From: Streptomyces sp. Ncost-T10-10d
GTDB lineage: Bacteria > Actinomycetota > Actinomycetes > Streptomycetales > Streptomycetaceae
NCBI RefSeq assembly: GCF_900091955.1
Contig: NZ_FMDF01000149.1
Span: 1-64,000 of the forward strand
Length of the DNA: 64,000 bases
Reading direction: 5' to 3'
Of the stretch, positions 41,973 to 50,314 are shown piece after piece. Every line of letters starts with the position of its first letter. Position 1 is the stretch's first letter. The notes beneath the pieces are model-generated. The model worked only from the letters and a program-made list of their open reading frames with translations. It was not told the DNA's origin and made no database searches. The position numbers and the translations under genes were made by a program.

Positions 41973-43654
41973 TGGACCCCTACGAATACGCATCGGTCCA
42001 CGGACCCCGCGCCGGGGACCGGGTTGTCCTCGGCGACTCGGGCCTGGTGGTACGCGTCGAGTCGGACGCACAGCAGCACGGCGACGAGTTCCTCGCCGGA
42101 TTCGGCAAGACCGCGCGCGACGGGCTGCACCTCAAGGCCGCGGCCGTACGCGACACCTGTGACGTCGTCATCAGCAATGTGCTGGTCATCGACGCGGCCC
42201 AGGGCATCCGGAAGGTCTCGATCGGCATCCGCGAAGGCCGGATCTGCTCGATCGGACGGGCCGGGAACCCGGACACGCTCGACGGCGTCGACGTCGTCGT
42301 CGGTACGGGCACCTCGATCGTGTCCGGCGAAGGAATGATCGCGACGGCCGGCGCCGTCGACACCCATGTCCATCTGCTCTCGCCGCGCATCATGGAGGCC
42401 TCGCTCGCCTCCGGCGTCACCACCGTCATCGGCCAGGAGTTCGGCCCGGTGTGGGGCGTCGGGGTCAACTCGCCGTGGGCGCTGCGCCACTCCTTCAACG
42501 CCTTCGACGCCTGGCCGGTCAACATCGGCTTCCTGGCGCGCGGTTCCTCCTCCGACGACGCGCCCCTGGTGGAGGCGCTCGCCGAGGGCGGCGCGTCCGG
42601 CTTCAAGGTGCACGAGGACATGGGCGCGCACACCCGCGCACTCGACACCGCCCTGCGGGTCGCCGAGGAGCACGATGTACAGGTCGCCCTGCACAGTGAC
42701 GGGCTGAACGAATGCCTGTCCGTCGAGGACACCCTGCGCGTCCTGGACGGCCGGACGATCCACGCCTTCCATATCGAGGGCTGCGGCGGCGGACACGTAC
42801 CGAACGTGCTCAAGATGGCGGGCGTCCCGAACGTCATCGGTTCCTCCACCAACCCGACCCTGCCGTTCGGCCGGGACGCGGTGGCCGAGCACTACGGGAT
42901 GATCGTCTCCGTACACGACCTCAAGACCGACCTGCCCGGTGACGCCGCCATGGCACGGGACCGGATCAGGGCCGGGACGATGGGCGCGGAGGACGTGCTG
43001 CACGACCTCGGCGCGATCGGCATCACCTCGTCGGACGCACAGGGGATGGGACGCGCGGGCGAGACCGTACGCCGTACCTTCGCCATGGCCGGGAAGATGA
43101 AGGCCGAGCTCGGCCCGATGGAGGGCGACGGCCCGCACGACGACAACGCCCGGGTGCTGCGCTACATGGCGAAGCTGACGATCAACCCGGCCATCGCGCA
43201 TGGTCTGGCGCACGAGATCGGCTCGATCGAGGTGGGCAAGCTCGCCGACATCGTGCTGTGGAAGCCACAGTTCTTCGGGGCCAAGCCGCAGCTCGTACTC
43301 AAGTCGGGCTTCCCGGCGTGGGGAGTGACGGGCGACCCCAACGCCGCGACCGACACCTGTGAACCGCTGGTCCTGGGACCGCTGTTCGGGGGGCACGGCG
43401 CGACCCCCGCGGACATCTCGGTGGCCTTCGTGGCGAAGGCTGCGACCGAGCTGGGTTCCGACCTGATACCGACGCGACGCCGCCGGGTGGCCGTACGCGG
43501 CACCCGTGGGATCGGGCCGGCGGACCTCCGCCTCAACTCCCGTATCGGCGATGTGGCAGTGGACGGACGCAGCGGCCTGGTCACGCTGGACGGTGCCCCG
43601 GTGCGCTCCGAGCCCGCCGACTCGATCTCTCTCAACCGCCTCTACTTCCTTTAA
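41972..43654 (+). CDS. urease alpha-like amidohydrolase with altered flap
   Basis: A 560-residue UreC homologue. All metal ligands are visible: H132 and H134 (DTHVH), K212 and H214 (FKVHED, the carbamylated Lys), H241 (VALHSD), H267 (AFHIEG), D355 (SSDAQGMGR). But the mobile flap differs: canonical MVCHHLD is IVSVHDL, so the Cys is S313 and the catalytic His is V314, and the Ala of SQAMGR is Gly358. Classical urease needs this Cys/His flap for turnover of urea. With a fused ureAB before it and agmatine deiminase after it, another urea- or guanidine-type substrate is likely. ATG 41972 is coupled to ureAB. Confidence 0.88.
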   Translation: MDPYEYASVHGPRAGDRVVLGDSGLVVRVESDAQQHGDEFLAGFGKTARDGLHLKAAAVRDTCDVVISNVLVIDAAQGIRKVSIGIREGRICSIGRAGNPDTLDGVDVVVGTGTSIVSGEGMIATAGAVDTHVHLLSPRIMEASLASGVTTVIGQEFGPVWGVGVNSPWALRHSFNAFDAWPVNIGFLARGSSSDDAPLVEALAEGGASGFKVHEDMGAHTRALDTALRVAEEHDVQVALHSDGLNECLSVEDTLRVLDGRTIHAFHIEGCGGGHVPNVLKMAGVPNVIGSSTNPTLPFGRDAVAEHYGMIVSVHDLKTDLPGDAAMARDRIRAGTMGAEDVLHDLGAIGITSSDAQGMGRAGETVRRTFAMAGKMKAELGPMEGDGPHDDNARVLRYMAKLTINPAIAHGLAHEIGSIEVGKLADIVLWKPQFFGAKPQLVLKSGFPAWGVTGDPNAATDTCEPLVLGPLFGGHGATPADISVAFVAKAATELGSDLIPTRRRRVAVRGTRGIGPADLRLNSRIGDVAVDGRSGLVTLDGAPVRSEPADSISLNRLYFL

Positions 43655-43692
43655 AAGCACAGCTAAAAGCACAGCCTTAGGAGTCCGACGAC

Positions 43693-44718
43693 ATGACGTT
43701 CCGTATGCCGCCCGAGTGGGCCCCGCACGAGCGCACCTGGATGGCCTGGCCGGGCCCCAACGTCACCTTCTCCGGCGACGACCTCGCCGAGTCCCGCCAG
43801 GCATGGGCCGCGGTGGCCCGGGCCGTACGCCGCTTCGAGCCGGTCACCATGGTCGTCGGGCCCGGCCAGGCGGAGGACGCCCGTGGCCTCCTCGGCCCGG
43901 ACATCGAGCTGGTCGAGCGCGAGCTGGACGACGCCTGGATGCGCGACATCGGCCCGACCTTCGTCACCGACGGCACCCTGCTGGCCGCCGTGGACTGGGT
44001 GTTCAACGGCTGGGGCGCACAGGACTGGGCCACCTGGGATCACGACGCGAAGATCGCCCGCCATGTCGCGGACCTCGCCGGGGTCCCCGTGCACAGCTCA
44101 TCCCTCGTCAACGAGGGCGGCGGCATCCACGTCGACGGTGAAGGCACCGTCCTGCTCACCGAGACCGTGCAGCTCGGCCCCGAGCGCAACCCGGACTGGA
44201 CCAAGGAAATGGTCGAGGCCGAGATCCACGCCAAGCTCGGCACCACGAAGGCGATCTGGCTGAAGCGCGGCCTGACCGGCGACTACCCGCCCCACGGCTT
44301 CGGCACCCTCGGCCATGTCGACATCGTCGCCGCCTTCGCCGGACCCGGTGTGGTCGTCGTCCACACCCAGCCGGATCCGTTCCACCCGGACCACGAGCTC
44401 TGCAGGGAGAACGTGGAGATGCTCAGGGCCCAGACCGACGCGCGGGGCCGCGCCCTGGAGGTCATCGAGGTCCCGGCCCCGACCGTGGTTCAGGACGAGG
44501 AGGGGCAGTGGGTCGACTACTCCTACATCAACCACTACGTCTGCAACGGCGGCGTGGTGCTGTGCGCCTTCGACGACCCCCGTGACGAGAACGCCGCGGG
44601 CATCTTCCGCCGCCTCTACCCCGGCCGCACGGTCACGCCGGTCGACGCCCGCACGATCTTCGCGGGCGGGGGCGGTATCCACTGCATCACTCAGCAGCAG
44701 CCCGCAGTAGGTGGCTGA
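43693..44718 (+). CDS. aguA: agmatine deiminase
   Basis: A 341-residue guanidino-modifying enzyme converting agmatine to N-carbamoylputrescine and ammonia. Family hallmarks: MPPEWAPHERTWMAWP at the N-terminus, DDAWMRDIGPTFV, VFNGWGAQ, NEGGGIHVDGEG, GTLGHVDIVAAF and the catalytic Cys in GGGGIHCITQQQP near the end. Full length. It starts 38 bases after the urease-like alpha gene, so it is probably in the same operon; no N-carbamoylputrescine amidase (AguB) is adjacent, which makes the urease-like protein a candidate for that step. Confidence 0.93.
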   Translation: MTFRMPPEWAPHERTWMAWPGPNVTFSGDDLAESRQAWAAVARAVRRFEPVTMVVGPGQAEDARGLLGPDIELVERELDDAWMRDIGPTFVTDGTLLAAVDWVFNGWGAQDWATWDHDAKIARHVADLAGVPVHSSSLVNEGGGIHVDGEGTVLLTETVQLGPERNPDWTKEMVEAEIHAKLGTTKAIWLKRGLTGDYPPHGFGTLGHVDIVAAFAGPGVVVVHTQPDPFHPDHELCRENVEMLRAQTDARGRALEVIEVPAPTVVQDEEGQWVDYSYINHYVCNGGVVLCAFDDPRDENAAGIFRRLYPGRTVTPVDARTIFAGGGGIHCITQQQPAVGG

Positions 44719-44775
44719 GCGGCGGATCCGGTAGAACGTACGGGTGAACGAGATGCTCTGCGCGGCGGCCGCGGC

Positions 44776-45381
44776 ATGACCCCGCCCTCCGCCCGGCGGC
44801 GCAATACGGCGCCGCCCCGTGAGTCCCTGCTCGCCGCCGCCATGGCCACCATCGCCGAGCGCGGGCTCGACGGGCTGACCATGGCGGGGCTCGGGCGCGA
44901 GGTCGGGATGAGCAGCGGGCACCTTCTGTACTACTTCCGGACCAAGGACGAGCTCCTGCTGCAGACCCTGGAGTGGAGCGAGGGGCGCCTCGGCGCCGAA
45001 CGCAGCGCCTTGCTCTCCCAGCAGGCTCCCGCCGCCGAGCGGCTCGACCACTACGTGGATCTGTACGTCCCCGAAGGGCCGCGCGATCCCCATTGGACGC
45101 TCTGGCTGGAGGTCTGGAACCGCTCGCAGAACGCCGACGCCGACGCGCGCGGTCGCCAGGCTGCCATCGAGGGGGCCTGGCACCGGGACCTGGTGGCGCT
45201 GCTGGCCGAGGGCATTTCGCGGGGGGAATTCCGCGCCGTGGACCCGGACCGGTTCGCCGCCCGATTGCGCGCCCTGCTCGACGGCTTCAGCGTCCATGTC
45301 GCCGTCGGCATACCGGGTACCGGCCGTGAGCAAGTCCTTTCCCACGTAAGGGAGTTCCTGCAGAGCTCGCTGCTTCCGTGA
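44776..45381 (+). CDS. TetR-family regulator of the urease/agmatine cassette
   Basis: A 201-residue repressor. The N-terminal helix-turn-helix is ATIAERGLDGLTMAGLGREVGMSSGHLLYYFRTKDELL, a BetI-like subgroup pattern. The C-terminal domain (residues 70-200) would bind the inducer, possibly agmatine or a related amine. It sits between agmatine deiminase and the permease, 57 bases after the former, and the TTAGAGTGACGTTCTAA dyad at 41243 is its probable target. ATG 44776 has no strong ribosome site. Confidence 0.9.
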   Translation: MTPPSARRRNTAPPRESLLAAAMATIAERGLDGLTMAGLGREVGMSSGHLLYYFRTKDELLLQTLEWSEGRLGAERSALLSQQAPAAERLDHYVDLYVPEGPRDPHWTLWLEVWNRSQNADADARGRQAAIEGAWHRDLVALLAEGISRGEFRAVDPDRFAARLRALLDGFSVHVAVGIPGTGREQVLSHVREFLQSSLLP

Positions 45382-45462
45382 ACGCAACGCACGCAAGTAC
45401 TCGCGATCGTTGCGCACTGCACCCTTGTTACGTTTCTGTTTCCTGGGGCACGGTGACGAACC

Positions 45463-46803
45463 ATGGGACGAGAGCAGTGGAAGAAGATCTGGGTCGGCTC
45501 CGCCGGCAACATGGTCGAGTGGTTCGACTGGTTCGTGTACGCGACCTTCGCCGTCTACTTCGCGGATTCGTTCTTCCCCGAAGGCAATGAGACCGCCAAC
45601 CTCATGAACACCATGGGCATCTTCGCCGTCGGCTTCTTCATGAGGCCGGTCGGGGGATGGTTGCTCGGCCGGATCGGTGACCGCAGAGGACGCAAGGCCG
45701 CGCTCACCCTCACCGTCACCCTCATGTCGGCCTCCGCGGTCCTCATCGCCATCGCGCCGACGTACGACGTCGCGGGATACGGGGGTGTCGCCGTCCTGCT
45801 GGTGGCCCGGCTGCTGCAGGGCCTCAGCGTCGGGGGCGAGTACGCCGCCAGCGCCACCTATCTGACCGAGGCGTCCGCGCCCCACCGGCGCGGCTTCGCC
45901 TCCAGCTTCCAGTACGTGTCCATGACCGCGGGACAGCTCATCGGCCTCGGCCTCCAGATCATCCTGCAGCGCAACATGTCCGACGCGGCCCTGCACAGCT
46001 GGGGCTGGCGCATCCCGTTCATCGTCGGTGCGCTCGGTGCAGCGATCGTCTTCTATCTGCGCCGCTCGATGCTGGAGACCGAGGTGTACGCGGAGTCCGG
46101 CGCCGCCGAGCAGGAGGACCGCGGCACGCTGAAGGCGCTGTGGCAGCACAAGCGCGAGGCGTTCCTGGTGATGGCGCTGACCATGGGCGGGACCGTCGCG
46201 TACTACACGTACACGACCTATCTCACCAAGTTCCTCTCCAAGAGCGCCGGCATGGAGAAGTCCACCGCCTCGCTCGTCAGCTTCTGCGCCCTGTTCGTCT
46301 TCATGTGCATCCAGCCACTGGCCGGACTGCTCTCCGACCGGATCGGCCGCCGCCCGCTGCTGATCACCTTCGCCGTCGGCTCGACCTTCCTGACCGTGCC
46401 GATCATGACGATGCTCAAGCACGCGGGTACCTTCTGGCCCGCGTTCGGCCTGGCGCTCCTCGCCCTGGTCGTCGTCACCGGCTACACCTCGATCAACGCC
46501 TGTGTGAAGGCCGAACTCTTCCCGACCGGCATCCGCGCCCTGGGCGTCGCCCTCCCGTACGCCATCGCCAACGCGCTCTTCGGCGGTACTGCCGAGTACG
46601 TGGCGCTCTGGTTCAAGAAGTCGGGCGTCGAGTCCGGCTTCTACTGGTACGTGGCGGGCTGCGCCGCGGTCTCCCTGGTCGTCTACCTGACCATGCGCGA
46701 GACCCGCGACATCGACCTCGGCCGGGTCGGTGCCGACCGGAGGACAGGGCAGGCGGCCCCGGCGGAGTCGTCCGGAGCGACGAGCGTCACGCCCGCATCC
46801 TGA
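45463..46803 (+). CDS. MHS-family (MFS) proton symporter
   Basis: A 446-residue, 12-helix permease of the metabolite:H+ symporter family, as in KgtP, ShiA and ProP. Signatures: GNMVEWFDWFVYATFAVYFA at TM1, GRIGDRRGRKAAL between TM2 and TM3, RLLQGLSVGGEYAASATYLTE in TM4-5, LLSDRIGRRPLL after TM8. The specific cargo cannot be read; by context it may import the amine, guanidino compound or acid handled by the cassette. ATG 45463 is preceded by GGGGCACGGTGA. It ends the transcription block. Confidence 0.9.
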   Translation: MGREQWKKIWVGSAGNMVEWFDWFVYATFAVYFADSFFPEGNETANLMNTMGIFAVGFFMRPVGGWLLGRIGDRRGRKAALTLTVTLMSASAVLIAIAPTYDVAGYGGVAVLLVARLLQGLSVGGEYAASATYLTEASAPHRRGFASSFQYVSMTAGQLIGLGLQIILQRNMSDAALHSWGWRIPFIVGALGAAIVFYLRRSMLETEVYAESGAAEQEDRGTLKALWQHKREAFLVMALTMGGTVAYYTYTTYLTKFLSKSAGMEKSTASLVSFCALFVFMCIQPLAGLLSDRIGRRPLLITFAVGSTFLTVPIMTMLKHAGTFWPAFGLALLALVVVTGYTSINACVKAELFPTGIRALGVALPYAIANALFGGTAEYVALWFKKSGVESGFYWYVAGCAAVSLVVYLTMRETRDIDLGRVGADRRTGQAAPAESSGATSVTPAS

Positions 46804-46818
46804 GACGGGTCACGGTGC

Positions 46819-46846
46819 GGAGGCAGCCCTGTGCGACACTGCCTCC
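46819..46846. promoter_or_regulatory. promoter/inverted repeat ahead of the cimA leader
   Basis: GACACT at 46835-46840 is a plausible -10 that would start the message at 46846-46847, the GTG of the leader peptide. GGAGGCAG (46819-46826) and CTGCCTCC (46839-46846) form an 8-base inverted repeat around it. No clear -35 is seen. Confidence 0.45.
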
Positions 46847-46897
46847 GTGCCCTCGTTCGTCATGATTATCGGCAACAGGCGCGCCGGTCCGCAGTGA
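46847..46897 (+). CDS. candidate cimA leader peptide (isoleucine-responsive)
   Basis: A 16-residue peptide starting MPSFVMIIGNRRAGPQ, read from GTG 46847 (internal ATG 46862 also possible). Tandem Ile codons ATT-ATC lie at 46865-46870 next to Val and Met. An intrinsic terminator with a T-run follows 55 bases after its stop, then cimA, whose product makes the isoleucine precursor. The arrangement copies the ilvB leader in the same window. It is not a family I recall as described. Confidence 0.5.
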   Translation: MPSFVMIIGNRRAGPQ

Positions 46898-46918
46898 CCG
46901 TCCCGTACCACCATGTGC

Positions 46919-46935
46919 GGCACGGCCACCGTGCC
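46919..46935 (+). promoter_or_regulatory. hairpin in the cimA leader
   Basis: GGCACGG (46919-46925) pairs with CCGTGCC (46929-46935) with a 3-base loop. Together with CGGTC/GACCG (46885-46889 with 46896-46900) over the leader stop, it may be part of the switch. Confidence 0.45.
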
Positions 46936-46951
46936 CCAGACCCGCGCGCAG

Positions 46952-46978
46952 ACCTCTCGCACCCGCGAGGGGTTTTTT
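46952..46978 (+). terminator. cimA attenuator terminator
   Basis: ACCTCTCGC (46952-46960) pairs with GCGAGGGGT (46965-46973), including one G-T pair, followed by a T-run to 46978. The right arm and T-run (GCGAGGGGTTTTTT) are nearly identical to those of the ilvB attenuator. It might instead just end the permease transcript. Confidence 0.75.
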
Positions 46979-47081
46979 CGTTTTCCGGCCCTCACCTCGG
47001 CCGGGGCGAGGCGCGCGGGATGATGGGGGCAAGTGGAGCCAGATCGTCCGGATCCACTCATCCGACAGGAGTCAGACCAGC

Positions 47082-48689
47082 ATGACCACCAAGGCCAAGG
47101 CCACCGACGACAGTTTCCATGTCTTCGACACCACACTGCGCGACGGGGCTCAGCGTGAAGGCATCAACCTGACGGTCGCGGACAAGCTGACCATCGCGCG
47201 GCACCTGGACAACTTCGGCGTGGGCTTCATCGAGGGCGGCTGGCCCGGCGCCAACCCCCGGGACACCGAGTTCTTCGCCCGCGCCCGGCAGGAGATCGAG
47301 TTCAAGAATGCCGAGCTGGTCGCCTTCGGCGCGACCCGCAGGGCCGGTGGCAAGGCCGCCGAGGACCACCAGGTCAAGGCGCTGCTGGACTCCGGTGCCC
47401 CCGTGGTCACGCTGGTCGCCAAGTCCCACGACCGCCATGTGGAACTCGCCCTGCGCACCACCCTCGAAGAGAACCTGGAGATGGTCCGCGACACCGTTTC
47501 CTTCCTCCGTGAGCAGGGCCGCCGGGTCTTCGTGGACTGCGAGCACTTCTTCGACGGCTACCGCGCCAACCCCGAGTACGCCAAGGCCGTCGTCCGCACC
47601 GCCTCCGAGGCCGGCGCCGATGTCGTCATCCTCTGCGACACCAACGGCGGGATGCTCCCGGCCCAGGTCCAGGCCGTCGTCTCCACCGTTCTCGCCGACA
47701 CCGGCGCCCGGCTCGGCATCCACGCCCAGGACGACACCGGCTGCGCGGTCGCCAACACCCTGGCCGCCGTCGACGCGGGCGCCACCCACGTCCAGTGCAC
47801 CGCCAACGGTTACGGCGAGCGGGTCGGCAACGCCAACCTCTTCCCGGTCGTCGCCGCCCTGGAACTCAAGTACGGCAAGACCGTCCTGCCCGAGGGCGCA
47901 CTCGCCGACATGACCCGCGTCTCGCACGCGATCGCCGAGGTCGTCAACCTGACGCCCTCCACTCACCAGCCCTATGTGGGTGTTTCCGCCTTCGCCCACA
48001 AGGCCGGACTGCACGCCTCCGCGATCAAGGTCGACCCCGACCTGTACCAGCACATCGACCCCGCGCTGGTCGGCAACACCATGCGGATGCTCGTCTCCGA
48101 CATGGCGGGCCGCGCCTCCATCGAGCTCAAGGGCAAGGAGCTCGGCATCGACCTCGGAGGCGACCGCGAACTCGTCGGCCGAGTCGTCGAGCGCGTCAAG
48201 GAGCGCGAGCTCAAGGGCTACACGTACGAGGCCGCCGACGCCTCCTTCGAACTGCTGCTGCGCGCCGAGGCCGAGGGCCGGGCACGCCGCTACTTCCGCA
48301 CCGAGTCCTGGCGCGCCATCGTCGAGGACCGCCCCGACGGCACGCACGCCAACGAGGCGACCGTGAAGCTCTGGGCCAAGGGCGAGCGCATCGTCGCCAC
48401 CGCCGAGGGCAACGGCCCGGTCAACGCACTCGACCGGGCGCTGCGCGTCGCGCTGGAGCGGATCTACCCGCAGCTCGCCAAGCTGGAACTGGTCGACTAC
48501 AAGGTCCGCATCCTCGAAGGCCGCACCGGCACCGAGTCCACCACCCGCGTCCTCATCACCACGGGCGACGGCACCGGCGACTGGGCGACGGTCGGCGTCG
48601 CGGAGAACGTCATCGCGGCGTCCTGGCAGGCGCTGGAGGACGCCTACACGTACGGGTTGCTGCGGGCCGGGATCGAACCGACGGAGTAG
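47082..48689 (+). CDS. cimA: (R)-citramalate synthase
   Basis: A 535-residue acyltransferase that condenses acetyl-CoA with pyruvate to (R)-citramalate, an entry to isoleucine that bypasses threonine. HMGL-like barrel motifs: FDTTLRDGAQREGINLT, CDTNGGMLPAQ, HAQDDTGCAVANTLAAVDAGATHVQ (metal-binding His and Asp). The C-terminal LeuA-type allosteric domain (about 410-535) binds the feedback inhibitor. The sequence fits the CimA rather than the LeuA branch (GWPGANPRDTEFF). ATG 47082 has CAGGAG upstream. Confidence 0.9.
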   Translation: MTTKAKATDDSFHVFDTTLRDGAQREGINLTVADKLTIARHLDNFGVGFIEGGWPGANPRDTEFFARARQEIEFKNAELVAFGATRRAGGKAAEDHQVKALLDSGAPVVTLVAKSHDRHVELALRTTLEENLEMVRDTVSFLREQGRRVFVDCEHFFDGYRANPEYAKAVVRTASEAGADVVILCDTNGGMLPAQVQAVVSTVLADTGARLGIHAQDDTGCAVANTLAAVDAGATHVQCTANGYGERVGNANLFPVVAALELKYGKTVLPEGALADMTRVSHAIAEVVNLTPSTHQPYVGVSAFAHKAGLHASAIKVDPDLYQHIDPALVGNTMRMLVSDMAGRASIELKGKELGIDLGGDRELVGRVVERVKERELKGYTYEAADASFELLLRAEAEGRARRYFRTESWRAIVEDRPDGTHANEATVKLWAKGERIVATAEGNGPVNALDRALRVALERIYPQLAKLELVDYKVRILEGRTGTESTTRVLITTGDGTGDWATVGVAENVIAASWQALEDAYTYGLLRAGIEPTE

Positions 48690-48702
48690 TCGCCCCGGTC
48701 CG

Positions 48703-48738
48703 GGGCGGGCCCACGGAGCAGTCGCCGCGGGCCCGCCC
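48703..48738 (+). terminator. terminator after cimA
   Basis: GGGCGGGCCC (48703-48712) pairs perfectly with GGGCCCGCCC (48729-48738) with a 16-base loop. Confidence 0.65.
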
Positions 48739-48739
48739 T

Positions 48740-49086
48740 CCGGCGGCCCTGTTGCTGGAGATGCCACTTCTGGTTGGCCGCTCCCGTGCACGTCCAGATC
48801 CGGGCGCGGGCCCCGTTCGCCGCCGACTGGGCACGCGAGGTGCTGTCCGAGCCGGTGGAACGGCCACGAGGAGAGCGTGCCCCGCTGGTCGCGGCGAAGC
48901 CGTACCCACGCTTCGCGCCGCCACGTGATGCGATTCCTTCCAGGCGTGAATGGCCGGGCCTCCTGGCAAGACTCAGGGGAACTGCTGTTACGCGCCCACG
49001 TCAAGGGGATGCGTGTTCAAACCTTGAAGACGCAACGCGCTCTGCCTGTACAGGAGATGGGTACGGACCAATGTCGGCGTGAAGTA
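48740..49086. other. intergenic stretch without a supported gene
   Basis: About 350 bases between the cimA terminator and the lacI promoter. Short frames exist on both strands but none has coding bias, a ribosome site or a recognisable product. I see nothing definite in it. Confidence 0.5.
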
Positions 49087-49115
49087 TTGACGGCAGTGTT
49101 CCAGCGGGGTTAACT
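49087..49115 (+). promoter_or_regulatory. promoter of the LacI-family gene
   Basis: TTGACG (49087-49092), 17 bases, TTAACT (49110-49115): a good vegetative promoter. Transcription would start near 49122, just before the operator. Confidence 0.65.
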
Positions 49116-49127
49116 CACGCCGCAACG

Positions 49128-49160
49128 CCGGTACCGGTTCCGGAACCGGTTGCGGTACCG
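49128..49160. promoter_or_regulatory. operator of the LacI-family regulator
   Basis: CCGGTACCGG (49128-49137), the perfect 18-base palindrome ACCGGTTCCGGAACCGGT (49133-49150) and CGGTACCG (49153-49160) overlap. Placed directly after the promoter, this fits autorepression by the downstream LacI protein. Confidence 0.65.
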
Positions 49161-49198
49161 GTTTCAGCTCCCTGCCGTGCCTTGTCCTGGAGGCCCCG

Positions 49199-50173
<975 letters not shown>

Positions 50174-50178
50174 CGGTC

Positions 50179-50196
50179 CGGCCGGTTCCCCGGCCG
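50179..50196 (+). terminator. hairpin after the LacI-family gene
   Basis: CGGCCGG (50179-50185) and CCGGCCG (50190-50196) with a TTCC loop; lacks a T-run. It may only partly terminate, leaving the ABC genes to their own promoter. Confidence 0.5.
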
Positions 50197-50314
50197 CCTG
50201 CACCCCGCACAACCTCCCTCACGATCCGCACCGCCCCGTACCGCCTGTACCCGGCGCGCCGAGCGCTGCCCACTTTCCGGATCTCCCAGACCCGCAGTCC
50301 CTCATGGAGTCGCC

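Noticed and set aside
41972..43654. Calling the gene ordinary urease subunit alpha (ureC)
   Set aside because: The flap Cys/His are missing and no nickel-insertion genes are present, so urea hydrolysis should not be assumed.
44098..46422. A 774-codon minus-strand frame across agmatine deiminase, TetR and permease genes
   Set aside because: It runs antisense to three recognisable proteins and shows no domain.
47082..48689. Identification as 2-isopropylmalate synthase (leuA)
   Set aside because: The N-terminal barrel motifs (FDTTLRDGAQREGINLT, GWPGANPRDTEFF) match the citramalate synthase branch.
48774..49113. Short frames between cimA and the LacI-family gene
   Set aside because: No coding bias, no ribosome site, no recognisable product.
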